Assembly (NCBI GenBank): GCA_020056225.1
Contig: JAGVIE010000006.1
Location: forward strand, 79,085 to 143,084
Direction of reading: 5' to 3'
Length of the DNA stretch: 64,000 nucleotides
From: Bacteroidota bacterium
Lineage (GTDB): Bacteria > Bacteroidota > Ignavibacteria > UBA10030 > SZUA-254
In this document: positions 11,401-22,172 of the stretch, piece by piece
How the letters are laid out: each line of letters begins with the position of its first letter
Numbering within the stretch: the stretch's first letter is position 1
Program-made: the position numbers and the translations under genes
Notes under the pieces: generated by a model
What the model was told of the DNA's origin: nothing
What the model saw: the letters and a program-made list of their open reading frames with translations, nothing else
The model's database searches: none

Positions 11401-13825
11401 CGAACGCCTCATTCCAGTAGAAGAATTTTTCTTCGTCGTCCATCATAATAATCGAATCTTGAGCTGATGAAGCGAGGTTCTTAAATTTTTCCTCACTCGC
11501 GAGCAGCGCTTCCTCCATCTCATCCCGTTTTGCCCGCATCCGTAGCGTGGTGATACCAAATGCCAGATCGCTCGCCAGCTCTTTTAGAATTTCTACTTCC
11601 TTAGTATCGAATGCATACACCTCATTGGAATATATGCCTAACGCTCCAAGAGTCAGATCTTCGCTTATCAACGGCAGAGCAATAACAGATTTATATCCAT
11701 GTTGAATTGCTGCCTCACGCCATGGAGCGAAAGTAGGATCCATTGGAATGTTACGCACTATACATGGTTTCCCTGTTCGGATTGCAGTGCCGCCGGGACC
11801 ACGGCCGCGCTCATTGTCTCCCCAGGTAACCTTTGCTGATTCAACATAACCTGACTCGAATCCTGCATGGGCTATAGGTCGCAAGGCCTTATCTTCATCA
11901 TGTTCAGCGAAACCGACCCATGCCATGCGATAACCGCCTACATCGACAGCGATTTGGCAGACCTCGTTCAGCAATGTCACTTCATCAGTAGTGCGGATAA
12001 GAGCCTGATTCGTATCGCTGAGCATAAGGAGAGTTCGGTTCACATGGGCAATCTCCATTTCTGCCAGTTTGCGTTCCGTAATATCTTGGACTGTTCCTAT
12101 GGAGAGGAGTGGTTTGTCATCAGCATCATAGAAAGTTTCGCACTCTTCGTGGACGTATTTTATCCGTCCATCTGCAAAACGAAGGCGATGATCTATAGCG
12201 TAGGGAGTTCGGGTTTTTATGGAGTTAGTATAGGCAAAATTTACAGCATCCCGGTCATCGGGATGGATGGCATCCAAAAAAGACTCGTAGGAGGCGCCGA
12301 ACCTCTTGGGATCGATCTCGAACATCTGGTAGATTTCGTCGGACCACGTTAGAATGTTGTTGACAATATCCAACTCCCAACTGCCGATATGAGCGATACG
12401 CTGGGCTTCATTGAGTCGGCTTACGCTTTTCTTTAAAGCTTCTTCAGTTCGTTTGCGCTCAGTGATATCTATAAAAGCACCCACGATACCTGCTACCTGA
12501 TCGTTTTCATCACGAAAGACATCCTTAGAATAGATGACCGGGCGTTCCAATCCATCTTTATCTCGTACTTTGAATTCATAAATTTGCCGCGCAGGGTTTC
12601 TCATTAATTCCAAATCTTTGATATGGTAAACTTTCGCGTGTTCGCTTGGCCATAGTTCATATACAGTTTTCCCCTTTATCTGATCAGAGGTAACGCCCAT
12701 GAACTCGGAGAAAGCGCGGTTGCAACCTAGATACCGACCTTCCTCGTCCTTATAAAATACAGGCGTGGGAGTTGCCGAAAGCAATGCCTCGTTGAATCTC
12801 AATGTCCGTTGTAGGTCTTCGTGAGCCTTTTGTAACGCTTCCTCTGCCTGCTTGCGCTCGGTAATGTCTTGAGCAAACACAACCACTCCTATGACGCTGC
12901 CATCTTCCCCAAAAACAGAATTGTGCGATATTTCAAAATACAACCGTGACAACTTTTCCTCACCGGAATAAGACGCCTCAATATGACTCTCTCCAGCCAG
13001 CGCACGATCAATGTTTCGTTTGGCTTTTTCTCGATCCTCCATTACGGTCATGTAATCCAAGAGACTGTGGTTTATTTCGATTTCCGCGCCGTAGATTGCT
13101 TTCATGACGGCGGCATGTCCTTTGTTGAAACTCGTGTAACAGTATTGTCGGTCCACAGAAAAGACCAGAGCATCTGTGCTATCGATGATGCTGTGTAATG
13201 TCGAGTATTGTACTTTCAACGCCTCCTCGGCGTGACGTTGCTTGATGATTTTCTGCAGTTCATTAGCAACGAGTTGGATGTGAATGACATCATGCTTATC
13301 ATACTCCTCAATCTTGTTTCCCACGCCGAAGATGATCCTGACTTTGTCACCCTCCATCACAGGGATACTCATGAACCGACGTACAGGCGAGTGTCCCTCG
13401 GGTAATCCTTTCCGGTTGGGAGAATTTGCAAAATCGTTATAGATCACCGGACGCTTAAGACGCACACAGTCAACCCAGTTGCCTGCACTATCGATAGGAT
13501 AGTGCGTGTCATACACTGCTGTGCAGTTCTTCAATGCCTCACTATTCCACGTTGTGAGAATGATATTTTTCTGATCATCTGAAACGAGATGGAAAAAACC
13601 AATAGCACTGTCTGTAAGCTTAACAACATGCTCAAGAGTATAGTCGTAGAGTTGTTTCTCTGTCAATTGAGGGGCTTTCTCGTAAAGCTCCAGAAGTAGA
13701 TTTCCGCGCTCCGCTTCTTTGTGCAGATATTCCTCTGCCTTCTTACGCTCGGTTTTGTCGCTCAAATTATTGGAAAGAGATGCTGGTTTACGGATGGATT
13801 GCCTGGATCTTTTTTTCTGATTCAT
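8405..13825 (-). CDS. Giant cytosolic hybrid sensor histidine kinase (multiple PAS and GAF, HisKA, HATPase, REC)
   Basis: Seven PAS/PAC ends (DITERK/DITEKK), three GAF-like blocks, MESIGTLASGIAHDLNNVL H-box, GTGLGLST, C-terminal ILVVDDE...LMDMMMP. Confidence 0.93.
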   Translation of the reverse strand: MNQKKRSRQSIRKPASLSNNLSDKTERKKAEEYLHKEAERGNLLLELYEKAPQLTEKQLYDYTLEHVVKLTDSAIGFFHLVSDDQKNIILTTWNSEALKNCTAVYDTHYPIDSAGNWVDCVRLKRPVIYNDFANSPNRKGLPEGHSPVRRFMSIPVMEGDKVRIIFGVGNKIEEYDKHDVIHIQLVANELQKIIKQRHAEEALKVQYSTLHSIIDSTDALVFSVDRQYCYTSFNKGHAAVMKAIYGAEIEINHSLLDYMTVMEDREKAKRNIDRALAGESHIEASYSGEEKLSRLYFEISHNSVFGEDGSVIGVVVFAQDITERKQAEEALQKAHEDLQRTLRFNEALLSATPTPVFYKDEEGRYLGCNRAFSEFMGVTSDQIKGKTVYELWPSEHAKVYHIKDLELMRNPARQIYEFKVRDKDGLERPVIYSKDVFRDENDQVAGIVGAFIDITERKRTEEALKKSVSRLNEAQRIAHIGSWELDIVNNILTWSDEIYQMFEIDPKRFGASYESFLDAIHPDDRDAVNFAYTNSIKTRTPYAIDHRLRFADGRIKYVHEECETFYDADDKPLLSIGTVQDITERKLAEMEIAHVNRTLLMLSDTNQALIRTTDEVTLLNEVCQIAVDVGGYRMAWVGFAEHDEDKALRPIAHAGFESGYVESAKVTWGDNERGRGPGGTAIRTGKPCIVRNIPMDPTFAPWREAAIQHGYKSVIALPLISEDLTLGALGIYSNEVYAFDTKEVEILKELASDLAFGITTLRMRAKRDEMEEALLASEEKFKNLASSAQDSIIMMDDEEKFFYWNEAFEKLFQYKSSEITGKVVHALIMPKRFHDDYEKGFAKYLETGEGSAVGKVLELAAIKKNGDEFPVELSLSTLMLKGKRMSLGILRDITERKRAEEEILERKTYLETIMDSSLDLIFTVKMDGTFGYANKKLFDILGYKFEDIQNRHFLEFIPKKFHSVMQEKWLEIQRGVSSVYETQVIKADGSIVDCLVSHTPIKGLNEYLGILKDITERKQAEEEIKMLSTVVEQSTEGIAIANLGGNLTFINEAWCKMHGYESSKELLGKNLAIFHNQEQMENEVKPFNEKAIELGAFSGEVGHITRDGKPFPTLMTTTVLKNKEGKPYAMTGIAMDITERKRAELLQNAVYRISQASDKAANLGELYKSVHEIIGTVMSAKNFYIALYDKEKDLINYSYFVDEVESPPSPVKPGKGLTEYVLCTGKPLLCDEATDMELRRRGEVEVVGATSAIWLGVPLIVENKTIGVMVIQHYTDSKAYSKRELLMFEYVSSQVAKAIQRKRAEENIRMLSSAMEQSPASIVITDLEGKIEYVNPKFTQVTGYAYAEALGQKPSLLKSGEKPSEDYKQLWETITSGKEWRGEFHNKKKNGALYWESASISPIKDASGKTTHYLAVKEDITEKKLLESQFLRSQRMESIGTLASGIAHDLNNVLAPIMLSIEVLRKRTTDETGKRMLETIESSAKRGSDIVKQVLTFSRGAEGERVLLQPKHLIDEIVKIAKETFPRSIEIQADVPRNLWALLADPTQIHQVLLNVCVNARDAMPKGGKLTIKAENIIIDEQYACMDIDAKPGQYVVIAITDTGIGISPKILNKIFEPFFTTKEVGKGTGLGLSTTHTIVKNHGGFIHVNSEVGKGTTFKIYLPASMKHEVSPKEEIRVEMPVGHGETILVVDDEASVREMSRNTLETYGYKVIAASDGMEALSIYAEKKNDISIVLMDMMMPIMGGYATIKVLKKMNPQVLIIPTSGLPSEIETVKSLIPDLKLSLLKPYTAEKLLGTLNRAITE

Positions 13826-14335
13826 AGTGATTCTCCTGAAACATTCTACCTACAAAAGGTTTTCAACTTTGCTACTCGGCTATGACAAAAAAAACAGCAC
13901 AACGATGCCATGTACCCACAGTGATGCGTGTGAATATTCTTCCAAGAGATCAATTACCGCGATTGGATGTCATCGTAATGCCTCAAAGTCTGTGCAATTT
14001 TGCACAACTTTTGTAATTACGTATTGCGTTTCTACTTCCAATAATGGTGTAATGACGCAATATTGTCCCGCCGTTGGCGGGGTAAACTATTTTTATTCTT
14101 TTTGTCTGTATTGATCATAAGTCAGTATCTCTTCAAATAACGATGGGTTGAACTCTACCCTCTTACAAAATCCATCCTTCACTGCAAAGATATTAAATGT
14201 TAATCTAATTGTCAATACAAAATACCATCCTCATCGAAATACAACAAAAGGGGAATATTTAAATCAGTTTAGTGGGATTAGTTTCTTGGATGTCATGAAC
14301 TATTTCGTGATACGAGGGAAGATACCTTAGTCAGT

Positions 14336-14470
14336 GTCATGGTGTGTACCATGACACCCAGGTCTGGTTCGACGGAGTCTATCCCGTCGTCGACTTCGAC
14401 TCCGCTTAGCATGACGACGGGACTCACCATGACGGGGATTGTTTGACTACAGGACTCACAATGACGAGGT
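14336..14470. repeat. GTCAT/ATGAC-rich palindromic intergenic repeat
   Basis: GTGTCATGG-tgtgta-CCATGACAC palindrome followed by GGACTCACCATGACG / GGACTCACAATGACG near-repeats. Confidence 0.6.
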
Positions 14471-14668
14471 TGATTGATGGAACTCATATTTGCAAATAAT
14501 CGTTATAGCTCCTGAATTTCGGTTGCATACGAGTTATTTTTTTCGTAATATCCCTAAACTAAAATCACCCTTTTAAGTCCGATAATTGATTCCTCCACAA
14601 GAATATAGAGGAACGTTTTGCCAAAGATGTTGTTTGTTAATGATACGTTGATATAAGCTTCGCATAGT

Positions 14669-15238
14669 ATGAAGAAATCGCTTTTAGATTATACGCTCCG
14701 CATTCGGCTTCCGATTGTTCTCTTCGTTGCTGTTATAGCATCTATTATTACATATTTTGTTTCGCGTGCCGAGCGCGACGGTGTTGGTTACGCGCCAGTT
14801 CAGCCGATCGCTTTCTCGCATAAACTTCATGCCGGAACAATGCAGATCGATTGTAAATATTGTCATACCGGAGTAACATCTTCTCCCCATGCCATGGTGC
14901 CGCCCGTGAGCACATGTATGAATTGCCACAGCGTTGCGCGCAAAAACAAACCCGAAATTATAAAGCTTACTAAATTTTATCAGGACAGCACTGCAATCCC
15001 CTGGAAACGCGTGCATAAAGTACCGGATTACGCTTACTTCAATCACAGCGTGCATGTGAATAAAGGAATCGATTGCGCTAACTGTCACGGAAAAGTTGAA
15101 AACATGGATGTCGTTCAGCAAGTATCTGAATTTACCATGGCGGCATGTTTGAATTGCCACCGCAACGCAACGACTCAACTGGCGAATGTTCCGAATATTA
15201 AAAATGGTCCTACAAACTGCTCAGCATGTCATAGATGA
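14669..15238 (+). CDS. actA: Alternative complex III pentaheme cytochrome c subunit
   Basis: Five CXXCH (CKYCH, CMNCH, CANCH, CLNCH, CSACH), N-terminal TM, followed by actB. Confidence 0.88.
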   Translation: MKKSLLDYTLRIRLPIVLFVAVIASIITYFVSRAERDGVGYAPVQPIAFSHKLHAGTMQIDCKYCHTGVTSSPHAMVPPVSTCMNCHSVARKNKPEIIKLTKFYQDSTAIPWKRVHKVPDYAYFNHSVHVNKGIDCANCHGKVENMDVVQQVSEFTMAACLNCHRNATTQLANVPNIKNGPTNCSACHR

Positions 15239-15426
15239 TTGTGAAGAATGAAATAAAGCGGCGTAATTTTTTCGGTTATATCCTCGGCGGTATTACTTCA
15301 GGGTTTTTAATCTCTAATCCAACAAGACTGATCGCACGCGCTAAAAGAATATTCAAAACAGAAAAAAAGATCGTGGTGAAACAAAATCCGTTAGCGGTTC
15401 CTCGAATGAAAGATAATCCTTTTTAA
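15235..15426 (+). CDS. Small Tat-signal-like protein between actA and actB
   Basis: ATG overlaps actA stop; KRRNFFGYILGGITSGFLIS twin-arginine-like N-terminus. Confidence 0.65.
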   Translation: MIVKNEIKRRNFFGYILGGITSGFLISNPTRLIARAKRIFKTEKKIVVKQNPLAVPRMKDNPF

Positions 15427-15427
15427 G

Positions 15428-18400
15428 ATGGCTTACGATAAAAAATACTGGAAGAGTTTGAGCGAATATCAGGATGAGAAAACATCACGACAGATGAAGG
15501 AGAAAGAATTCATCGATGGTGTAACTGAAGGTTTTGGACTTACAAATCTTTCTCCAATATCCAGAAAAAAATTCCTTGCGCTTATTTCTGCTTCTACGGC
15601 TTTTGCCATGGCAGGATGCAGCAATTACAAAGACCGTGGAGAAATTGTTCCTTACAGTAAAAAGCCGGAAGATGTAACACCGGGCGTGGCAAATTTTTAT
15701 GCTTCAACGTGCAACAGTTGTAGTCAATCATGCGGAATATTGATAAAGACGCGCGAAGGCAGGCCAATTAAAGTCGACGGCAATCCGGATCATCCAATTA
15801 ATCAAGGTAAGATTTGTGCCAAAGGACAGGCGAATGTTCTTAATTTATACGATCCTTATCGTTTGAGGGCTCCTCAGTATGGAACAGCATCGGGGAGAAT
15901 GGGAGAATTGATATGGCAGAATGCCGATGCCGAGGTGATACCGAAATTAGAAGAATCGGTAAAGACCGGAAAAGAAATTTCGATTATCACTCATTCGATC
16001 CACTCACCAACCACAAAGAAGGTGTTAGACGATTTTACTGCGAAATTCCCAGTGACCAAAATTTACACATACGATTTATTCAATGATGAAAACCGGAAAC
16101 GTGCGTGGAATAAATGTTACGGAACAAATAACTTGCCAGTGATAGAATGGGAAAAAGCAAAAGTTATTTTAGCGCTCGAAGCAGATTTTTTGGGAACAGA
16201 CGGGATGACGGTTGAGCAAACGCGCAAGTTTGCCGATGGGCGAGACATCATGAAGTCGAAAGAGTTCAGAAAACTTTATTGTGTTGAAGGAACAATGTCG
16301 CTGACCGGCGCGAATGCCGATTATCGATTACGTCTTCGTCCCGGCGCACAGCTTGAATTTGTCCTCGGTCTTATTAATGAAATTTCTAATAAGCTAGGTG
16401 TAATTAATGCTCTTCCCCAAAGCGTATCTTTGAAATCTATCTTGAATAAATATTCGCTGGATGAAAATATCATCAATCATCTCATCGACGATTTGTTGAA
16501 GAATAGAAGTCAGTCTATTATCTATGCCGGGAATATTTTATCCGAAGAGATTCACGTTGCGGTTAATTATCTGAATGAAATTCTCGGTAATACAAAATTA
16601 TATCAATCAAACCGAATGTTAACATCTTTAACGACCTTAACGGAACCAAAAGGTTTTGAGGAACTTGTCGGCAAAATGAAATCCGGGGATGTGAGTGTCG
16701 TTATTCATTTTGATTCGAACCCTGTTTATCATCTTCCGAAAGATTTCGGCTACGAGCAGGGCATGAAATCTATTCCGCTGACGCTAAGTTTAGTTGAATC
16801 TTATAATGAAACTTCGGGATTGTCTACATTTGTTCTTCCCATCAATCACGCATTCGAATCGTGGGGAGATTTTCAGGTGCGGACCGGCATTTACTCGCTT
16901 CAACAGCCTGTCATTGCCCCTCTATATAATACCCGTCAGAAGGAAGCGATTCTTCTAACCTGGATTAATGGCAAAGATTCTTATAAAGATACGATCTATC
17001 ATGAATATTTGATGAACAGGTGGCAAAAGGAATTGTTCCCGTCGCTCGATAGAAGAGTAGATTTTAAATCGTTCTGGTATTCATCGCTTCATGACGGAGT
17101 TGTTAAGTATGATGAAACGGCGAAAAATGATTACAGCTTCAACAAAGGATCGCTTACTTCCATCGCACCAACGCAGAGTACGTCGGGGTTCAGTGTTGCA
17201 TTAACCGAAAATTATTTTATAGGTGATGGACGATTTGCGAATAACGGATGGCTTCAGGAGCTTCCGCATCCTGTTTCGAAAATAGTTTGGGATAATTATG
17301 CGGCAATTTCTCCTAAGAGCGCTGAGGAATTAAATCTTGAAAATAATGATCTGATTGAGATAATACTTGCTGACAGAAAAATAGTTTTACCGGTATTTCT
17401 ACAACCCGGGCAAGCGAATGATTTTATTTCTGTCGCGCTTGGTTATGGTAGATCAAACGCCGGACCAATCGGGACAGACGTTGGTGTAAATGCAAATCTT
17501 TTACTCTCAAAGGAATCAATTATTGCTTCTCGCGTTTTTCAAAACGCAGTAGTCAAAAAATTAGAAGGGAAGCGTGAACTTGTTTCCACGCAGGAACATC
17601 ATTCGCTTGATGATGAGTTTGTCAAAGATCTCCACATCAAAAGGAAGATTATTCAAGAAGGAACGCTTGAAGAATACGAAAAGAATCCGAACTTCCTGCA
17701 TGAAGAAAAACATGAATTATTCAACATTGCCAAGACTGTAGAATATAACGGTGTTAAGTGGGCAATGGCAATCGACCTCAACAAATGCACTGGCTGCAAT
17801 GTTTGTGTGGCGGGATGCAATGTTGAAAATAATATTCCTGTCGTTGGCAAAGAGCAGGTAGGCAAAGGGCGAGAGATGCAATGGATTCGGATTGACCGAT
17901 ATTATTCTGGTACGAATGAAAATCCTTCGCTCAGTCATCAGCCGATGCTTTGCCAGCATTGCGATAACGCGCCGTGCGAAAATGTTTGTCCTGTTGTTGC
18001 CACAAACCACAGTCCTGATGGATTGAACCAGATGGTTTACAACCGTTGTGTCGGTACGAAATATTGTTCGAATAACTGTCCGTATAAAGTGCGCCGTTTT
18101 AACTTCTTTAACTGGCGGGATAATTTAGCGGACGGATATTATGAAGGCGAGCCTATAAGTTTATTGCACAATCCCGAAGTAACAGTTCGCTCACGCGGAG
18201 TGATGGAAAAGTGCACATTTTGTTTGCAACGAATCATGGAAGCACGTCAGCACGCGACTGAGCAGGGAAAGGTATTGGTTGGAACAGATGTTCGAACTGC
18301 ATGTGAAGAAGCATGTCCTGCATCTGCAATAATTTTTGGAGATATGAACGATCCGAATTCGGAAATATCAAAATACCGGAAGCATGAACTTGGTTATCGT

Positions 18401-18481
18401 GTATTGGAAGAAGTAAATGCCAAACCCAACGTAACATACCTTGCCCGGCTGAGGAATGTGAATGAGGAGAAAACTGCATGA
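15428..18481 (+). CDS. actB: Alternative complex III molybdopterin-oxidoreductase-like/4Fe-4S subunit
   Basis: Tat-like [21 protein letters not shown], MopB-like N-terminal half, FeS C-terminal half ([25 protein letters not shown]). Confidence 0.93.
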   Translation: MAYDKKYWKSLSEYQDEKTSRQMKEKEFIDGVTEGFGLTNLSPISRKKFLALISASTAFAMAGCSNYKDRGEIVPYSKKPEDVTPGVANFYASTCNSCSQSCGILIKTREGRPIKVDGNPDHPINQGKICAKGQANVLNLYDPYRLRAPQYGTASGRMGELIWQNADAEVIPKLEESVKTGKEISIITHSIHSPTTKKVLDDFTAKFPVTKIYTYDLFNDENRKRAWNKCYGTNNLPVIEWEKAKVILALEADFLGTDGMTVEQTRKFADGRDIMKSKEFRKLYCVEGTMSLTGANADYRLRLRPGAQLEFVLGLINEISNKLGVINALPQSVSLKSILNKYSLDENIINHLIDDLLKNRSQSIIYAGNILSEEIHVAVNYLNEILGNTKLYQSNRMLTSLTTLTEPKGFEELVGKMKSGDVSVVIHFDSNPVYHLPKDFGYEQGMKSIPLTLSLVESYNETSGLSTFVLPINHAFESWGDFQVRTGIYSLQQPVIAPLYNTRQKEAILLTWINGKDSYKDTIYHEYLMNRWQKELFPSLDRRVDFKSFWYSSLHDGVVKYDETAKNDYSFNKGSLTSIAPTQSTSGFSVALTENYFIGDGRFANNGWLQELPHPVSKIVWDNYAAISPKSAEELNLENNDLIEIILADRKIVLPVFLQPGQANDFISVALGYGRSNAGPIGTDVGVNANLLLSKESIIASRVFQNAVVKKLEGKRELVSTQEHHSLDDEFVKDLHIKRKIIQEGTLEEYEKNPNFLHEEKHELFNIAKTVEYNGVKWAMAIDLNKCTGCNVCVAGCNVENNIPVVGKEQVGKGREMQWIRIDRYYSGTNENPSLSHQPMLCQHCDNAPCENVCPVVATNHSPDGLNQMVYNRCVGTKYCSNNCPYKVRRFNFFNWRDNLADGYYEGEPISLLHNPEVTVRSRGVMEKCTFCLQRIMEARQHATEQGKVLVGTDVRTACEEACPASAIIFGDMNDPNSEISKYRKHELGYRVLEEVNAKPNVTYLARLRNVNEEKTA

Positions 18482-19845
18482 GCACGACGGTTATCGATTA
18501 CACTAAAGAACTTCCCGTCGTTGAAGGCAGACCGCCTGCATCTCAGATAGATGCAGTTGTGTCGGCGCCGCTCGATCAATTCCCGCCGCGAAAATGGTGG
18601 TATGCATTCGCCGTTACATTATCAATGCTCTCCATCGGCGGATTTTGTATCGGTATGTCGCTTTATAAGGGGTTGGGAATCTGGGGTGTAAATCAACCGG
18701 TTGGATGGGGATTTGATATTGTTAATTTTGTTTTTTGGGTAGGAATAGGTCATGCGGGAACTTTGATATCAGCAATTTTATTTTTACTTCGGCAAAGATG
18801 GCGGACAGGCATCGCGCGTTTCGCGGAAGCTATGACTATCTTTGCAGTTATGTGTGCCGGATTATTTCCGTTAATGCACACCGGACGACAGTGGCTGCCG
18901 ATGTATTTAACTCCATATCCAAATCAGCACGGATTGTGGGTGAACTTCACATCGCCGTTATTGTGGGATGTGTTTGCAGTCTCAACTTATTTTACTGTGT
19001 CGTTAGTGTTTTGGTATTTAGGATTGATTCCAGATCTAGCGACGCTCCGAGATCGAACTACAAACAAAATAAAGAAAACCATTTATTCTATTTTCAGTTT
19101 GGGCTGGCGTCATTCGAATCGTCATTGGCAGCATTATGAACGCGCGTATTTAATACTTGCGGGTTTTGCAACTCCACTTGTCCTTTCTGTTCATACAATC
19201 GTAAGTTTCGATTTTGCCGTATCGGTGATACCGGGGTGGCATACAACAATTTTTCCGCCATACTTTGTAGCGGGCGCGGTTTTCTCCGGCTTTGCGATGG
19301 TGCAGAATGTTTTAATTTTTGTGAGACAATATTTCAATCTCAAACATATCATCACGTTAGATCATCTTGAAAAGATGAACAAAGTAATGGTGCTCACAGG
19401 CAGCATGGTCGGATATGCTTACGCGATGGAATTTTTCATTGCATGGTACAGCGGAAGTCAGTTTGAAACGTTTGTCTTTTTAAATCGTGCACTTGGTCCC
19501 TATTCTTGGGCGTACTGGACAATGGTTAGCTGTAATGTGATTTTCCCTCAGTTATTCTGGATTAAAAAAATCAGACGTTCTATACCGGCGATGTTCCTAA
19601 TAGGAATTACAGTCAACATCGGCATGTGGTTCGAAAGATTTGTCATTGTTGTAACATCGCTCTCGAGAGATTTTCTGCCATCAAGTTGGGGGCATTATAC
19701 GCCGACGCTTTACGATGCCGGAATTTTTCTCGGTAGTTTCGGTTTATTTTTTACACTAATATTAATCTTTGTCCGTGTACTACCGGTCGTTTCAATTTCT
19801 GAAGTGAAAGCAGTTGTTGAAGGCGCGCAACCGAGTCATCATTAA
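18478..19845 (+). CDS. actC: Alternative complex III NrfD-like membrane subunit
   Basis: Multi-TM NrfD family, overlaps actB stop. Confidence 0.92.
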   Translation: MSTTVIDYTKELPVVEGRPPASQIDAVVSAPLDQFPPRKWWYAFAVTLSMLSIGGFCIGMSLYKGLGIWGVNQPVGWGFDIVNFVFWVGIGHAGTLISAILFLLRQRWRTGIARFAEAMTIFAVMCAGLFPLMHTGRQWLPMYLTPYPNQHGLWVNFTSPLLWDVFAVSTYFTVSLVFWYLGLIPDLATLRDRTTNKIKKTIYSIFSLGWRHSNRHWQHYERAYLILAGFATPLVLSVHTIVSFDFAVSVIPGWHTTIFPPYFVAGAVFSGFAMVQNVLIFVRQYFNLKHIITLDHLEKMNKVMVLTGSMVGYAYAMEFFIAWYSGSQFETFVFLNRALGPYSWAYWTMVSCNVIFPQLFWIKKIRRSIPAMFLIGITVNIGMWFERFVIVVTSLSRDFLPSSWGHYTPTLYDAGIFLGSFGLFFTLILIFVRVLPVVSISEVKAVVEGAQPSHH

Positions 19846-19851
19846 AAAAGT

Positions 19852-20991
19852 ATGAGCAAAAAACAATTATATTCTATAACAGCGCTCTTCGATTCACCCG
19901 ACGCAATTATCAATGCGGCGTCAGAGACGAGCAAAGCCGGTTATACAAAGTATGACGTGAATACGCCTTATCCGGTTCACGGAATGGATGGAGCAATGCA
20001 GTTGAAGCCGTCGCGCCTCGGATATTTTGCGATGGCATTCGGATTGCTTGGCGCTGTTTCAGCTATCGGCTTTATGACGTGGGTAACTCTTGTAGAGTAT
20101 CCACTCGTTATCGGTGGTAAACCATTCTGGTCATGGCCCGCATTCGTTCCGGTTTCTTTTGAATTAACAGTACTTCTTGCCTCAGTTCTTTCAATTGTAG
20201 CGATGATTGTTATCTATTTTAAATTTCCGAATAATGCTCACCCGCTTCATGATACAAAATACATGAAGGCAGTTTCGTCTGATAAATTCGGAATAAACAT
20301 TCAGGCGAACGATCCGAAGTTTGATGAGAAAGTTATTACAGAGTTTTTCAAATCGCTTGGCAGTAAAGATATTGCTCCGATTTATTTCGACGATGAAGAA
20401 CTTCAGCACGGTCAGAAATTATTCGATCCTAAATTTATCGGTATTCTGTTGCTGGTGGCGATTATTTCTTCAGGGGCGACGTACCTTATATTCAATCAAT
20501 TAATGTTCATGCCGCCTTTTAATTGGATGATGACACAGGAAAAATTGAAGGCGCAAAAACCAAGTGAATTATTTGCCGATGGTATCGGAATGCGTAAACC
20601 TGTTGAGGGAACTGTTGCACGGGGCATTCTACCTTATCCGTTTAAAGGTCAACCGGATTCTGCCGGAAAATATTTAGTTAATCCGTCGCTGCCAACAAAA
20701 GAAGTTCTGGAAACCGGGAAACAGAAATATCTCACATTTTGCAGTCCATGCCATGGAAATTTTGGTCAGGGTGATAGCCGGCTACGCGGTCAATTCCCGA
20801 ATCCGCCTACGCTTCATTCCGATAAAGTAAGAAATTGGCCCGACGGGAATATCTATCATGTAATTACAGAAGGACAAAATGTAATGCCGAGTTACGCGCC
20901 ACAGATTGCACGCGATGACCGCTGGGCAATTATTCATTATCTCCGGGCATTACAACGCGCACAGAATGCAAAGGAATCCGATTTAAAGTGA
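19852..20991 (+). CDS. Fused ActD (DUF3341) - ActE (monoheme cytochrome c) protein
   Basis: N-terminal DUF3341 (SITALFDSPDAIINAASETSKAGYTKYDVNTPYPVHGMD), C-terminal FCSPCHGNFGQGDS...MPSYA. Confidence 0.88.
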   Translation: MSKKQLYSITALFDSPDAIINAASETSKAGYTKYDVNTPYPVHGMDGAMQLKPSRLGYFAMAFGLLGAVSAIGFMTWVTLVEYPLVIGGKPFWSWPAFVPVSFELTVLLASVLSIVAMIVIYFKFPNNAHPLHDTKYMKAVSSDKFGINIQANDPKFDEKVITEFFKSLGSKDIAPIYFDDEELQHGQKLFDPKFIGILLLVAIISSGATYLIFNQLMFMPPFNWMMTQEKLKAQKPSELFADGIGMRKPVEGTVARGILPYPFKGQPDSAGKYLVNPSLPTKEVLETGKQKYLTFCSPCHGNFGQGDSRLRGQFPNPPTLHSDKVRNWPDGNIYHVITEGQNVMPSYAPQIARDDRWAIIHYLRALQRAQNAKESDLK

Positions 20992-22172
20992 GCGATACAC
21001 ATTTCCATATTGAACCAATGAAAAAAGAACTTCCTTCCAAAGTCAAAAATCTCGGATGGGCATTATTATTTGTCGGTATTGTTATTTATGCAATCGGATA
21101 TACGGTAAATCCAAGAGAAGCGGCATTCAACAACATAATTGGATTTTTATTTATTACGAGCATTGCTGTTGGTTCAATATTTCTGATTGCGCTTGAATAT
21201 ATAGCAGGTGCAGTTTGGAGTGTTCCAATGCGCAGGGTGAATGAGTTCATGGGCGGACTTATACTGGTTGCTCCAATTGTCGCTGTTCCAATGTTCTTTC
21301 ATCTACACGATATTTTTCATTGGACGGATTTAGGAGCGATTGGAACAGATGAACTGCTTAAAGGTAAACAGCCGTATCTCAATTTGAATTTCTTTATCAT
21401 TCGCTTCGTTGTCGTGTTTGCTCTCTGGAATTTGTTCTACAGGCTGTTCACGCGCAATTCCTTGAAGCAGGATCTATCAAAAGATCAAAAGCTAACGACA
21501 ATCAACATACGATTGGCAGCAGTATTCCTGCCGGTATTCGCGATAACTCTTACAGTTACAGCAGTCGATTGGGCGATGAGTTTGGAGCCGCACTGGTTCT
21601 CAACTATTCTTGGTGTTTACTATTTTTCTGGAACGGTTTTGGCAGCCGTAGCCACCGCAACTTATATCATAGTTAAATTTCATGAGAACGGTTATTTGCA
21701 AAATCTTAAGCGTGATCATTTTTATAGTCTCGGCGCACTTCTATTTGCATTCATAAATTTTTGGGCGTATATCGCTTTCAGTCAGTTTCTTTTGATTTGG
21801 TACGCGAATCTTCCTGAGGAAACAATCTGGTTTATGAAGCGGTGGGAAGGTGGAATGCAATTCGTTTCCGTTCTTCTCATCATCGTTCATTTTGCAGTAC
21901 CATACTTTTTATTGCTGCCGCAGGAAGCAAAAATGAATTTAAAGCGGCTGAAGTTTATGGCAATATGGATTTTATTTGCGCATCTTTTTGATCTTTACTG
22001 GCTCGTCATGCCGACTTACGCAAATGGTGTAACTATTGGATGGATGGAAATCGGCTTCCCGGTTTTGATTATCGGATTAATAATTGTTGTGCTTGGATAT
22101 AAAATGAAGCGGCATAACCTGATGCCGGTTGGCGATCCAAAATTGGAACGGGGATTGAAATTCAGATTATGA
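20988..22172 (+). CDS. actF: Alternative complex III NrfD-like subunit ActF
   Basis: Multi-TM quinol:cytochrome c oxidoreductase-type protein, GTG start overlapping previous stop. Confidence 0.88.
   Translation: MSDTHFHIEPMKKELPSKVKNLGWALLFVGIVIYAIGYTVNPREAAFNNIIGFLFITSIAVGSIFLIALEYIAGAVWSVPMRRVNEFMGGLILVAPIVAVPMFFHLHDIFHWTDLGAIGTDELLKGKQPYLNLNFFIIRFVVVFALWNLFYRLFTRNSLKQDLSKDQKLTTINIRLAAVFLPVFAITLTVTAVDWAMSLEPHWFSTILGVYYFSGTVLAAVATATYIIVKFHENGYLQNLKRDHFYSLGALLFAFINFWAYIAFSQFLLIWYANLPEETIWFMKRWEGGMQFVSVLLIIVHFAVPYFLLLPQEAKMNLKRLKFMAIWILFAHLFDLYWLVMPTYANGVTIGWMEIGFPVLIIGLIIVVLGYKMKRHNLMPVGDPKLERGLKFRL

Noticed and set aside
8424-13405. Many + strand ORFs antisense to the giant kinase (e.g. 8771..9211, 9114..9590, 11867..12352)
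   Set aside because: Shadow ORFs of a clearly coding minus frame; no recognisable domains.
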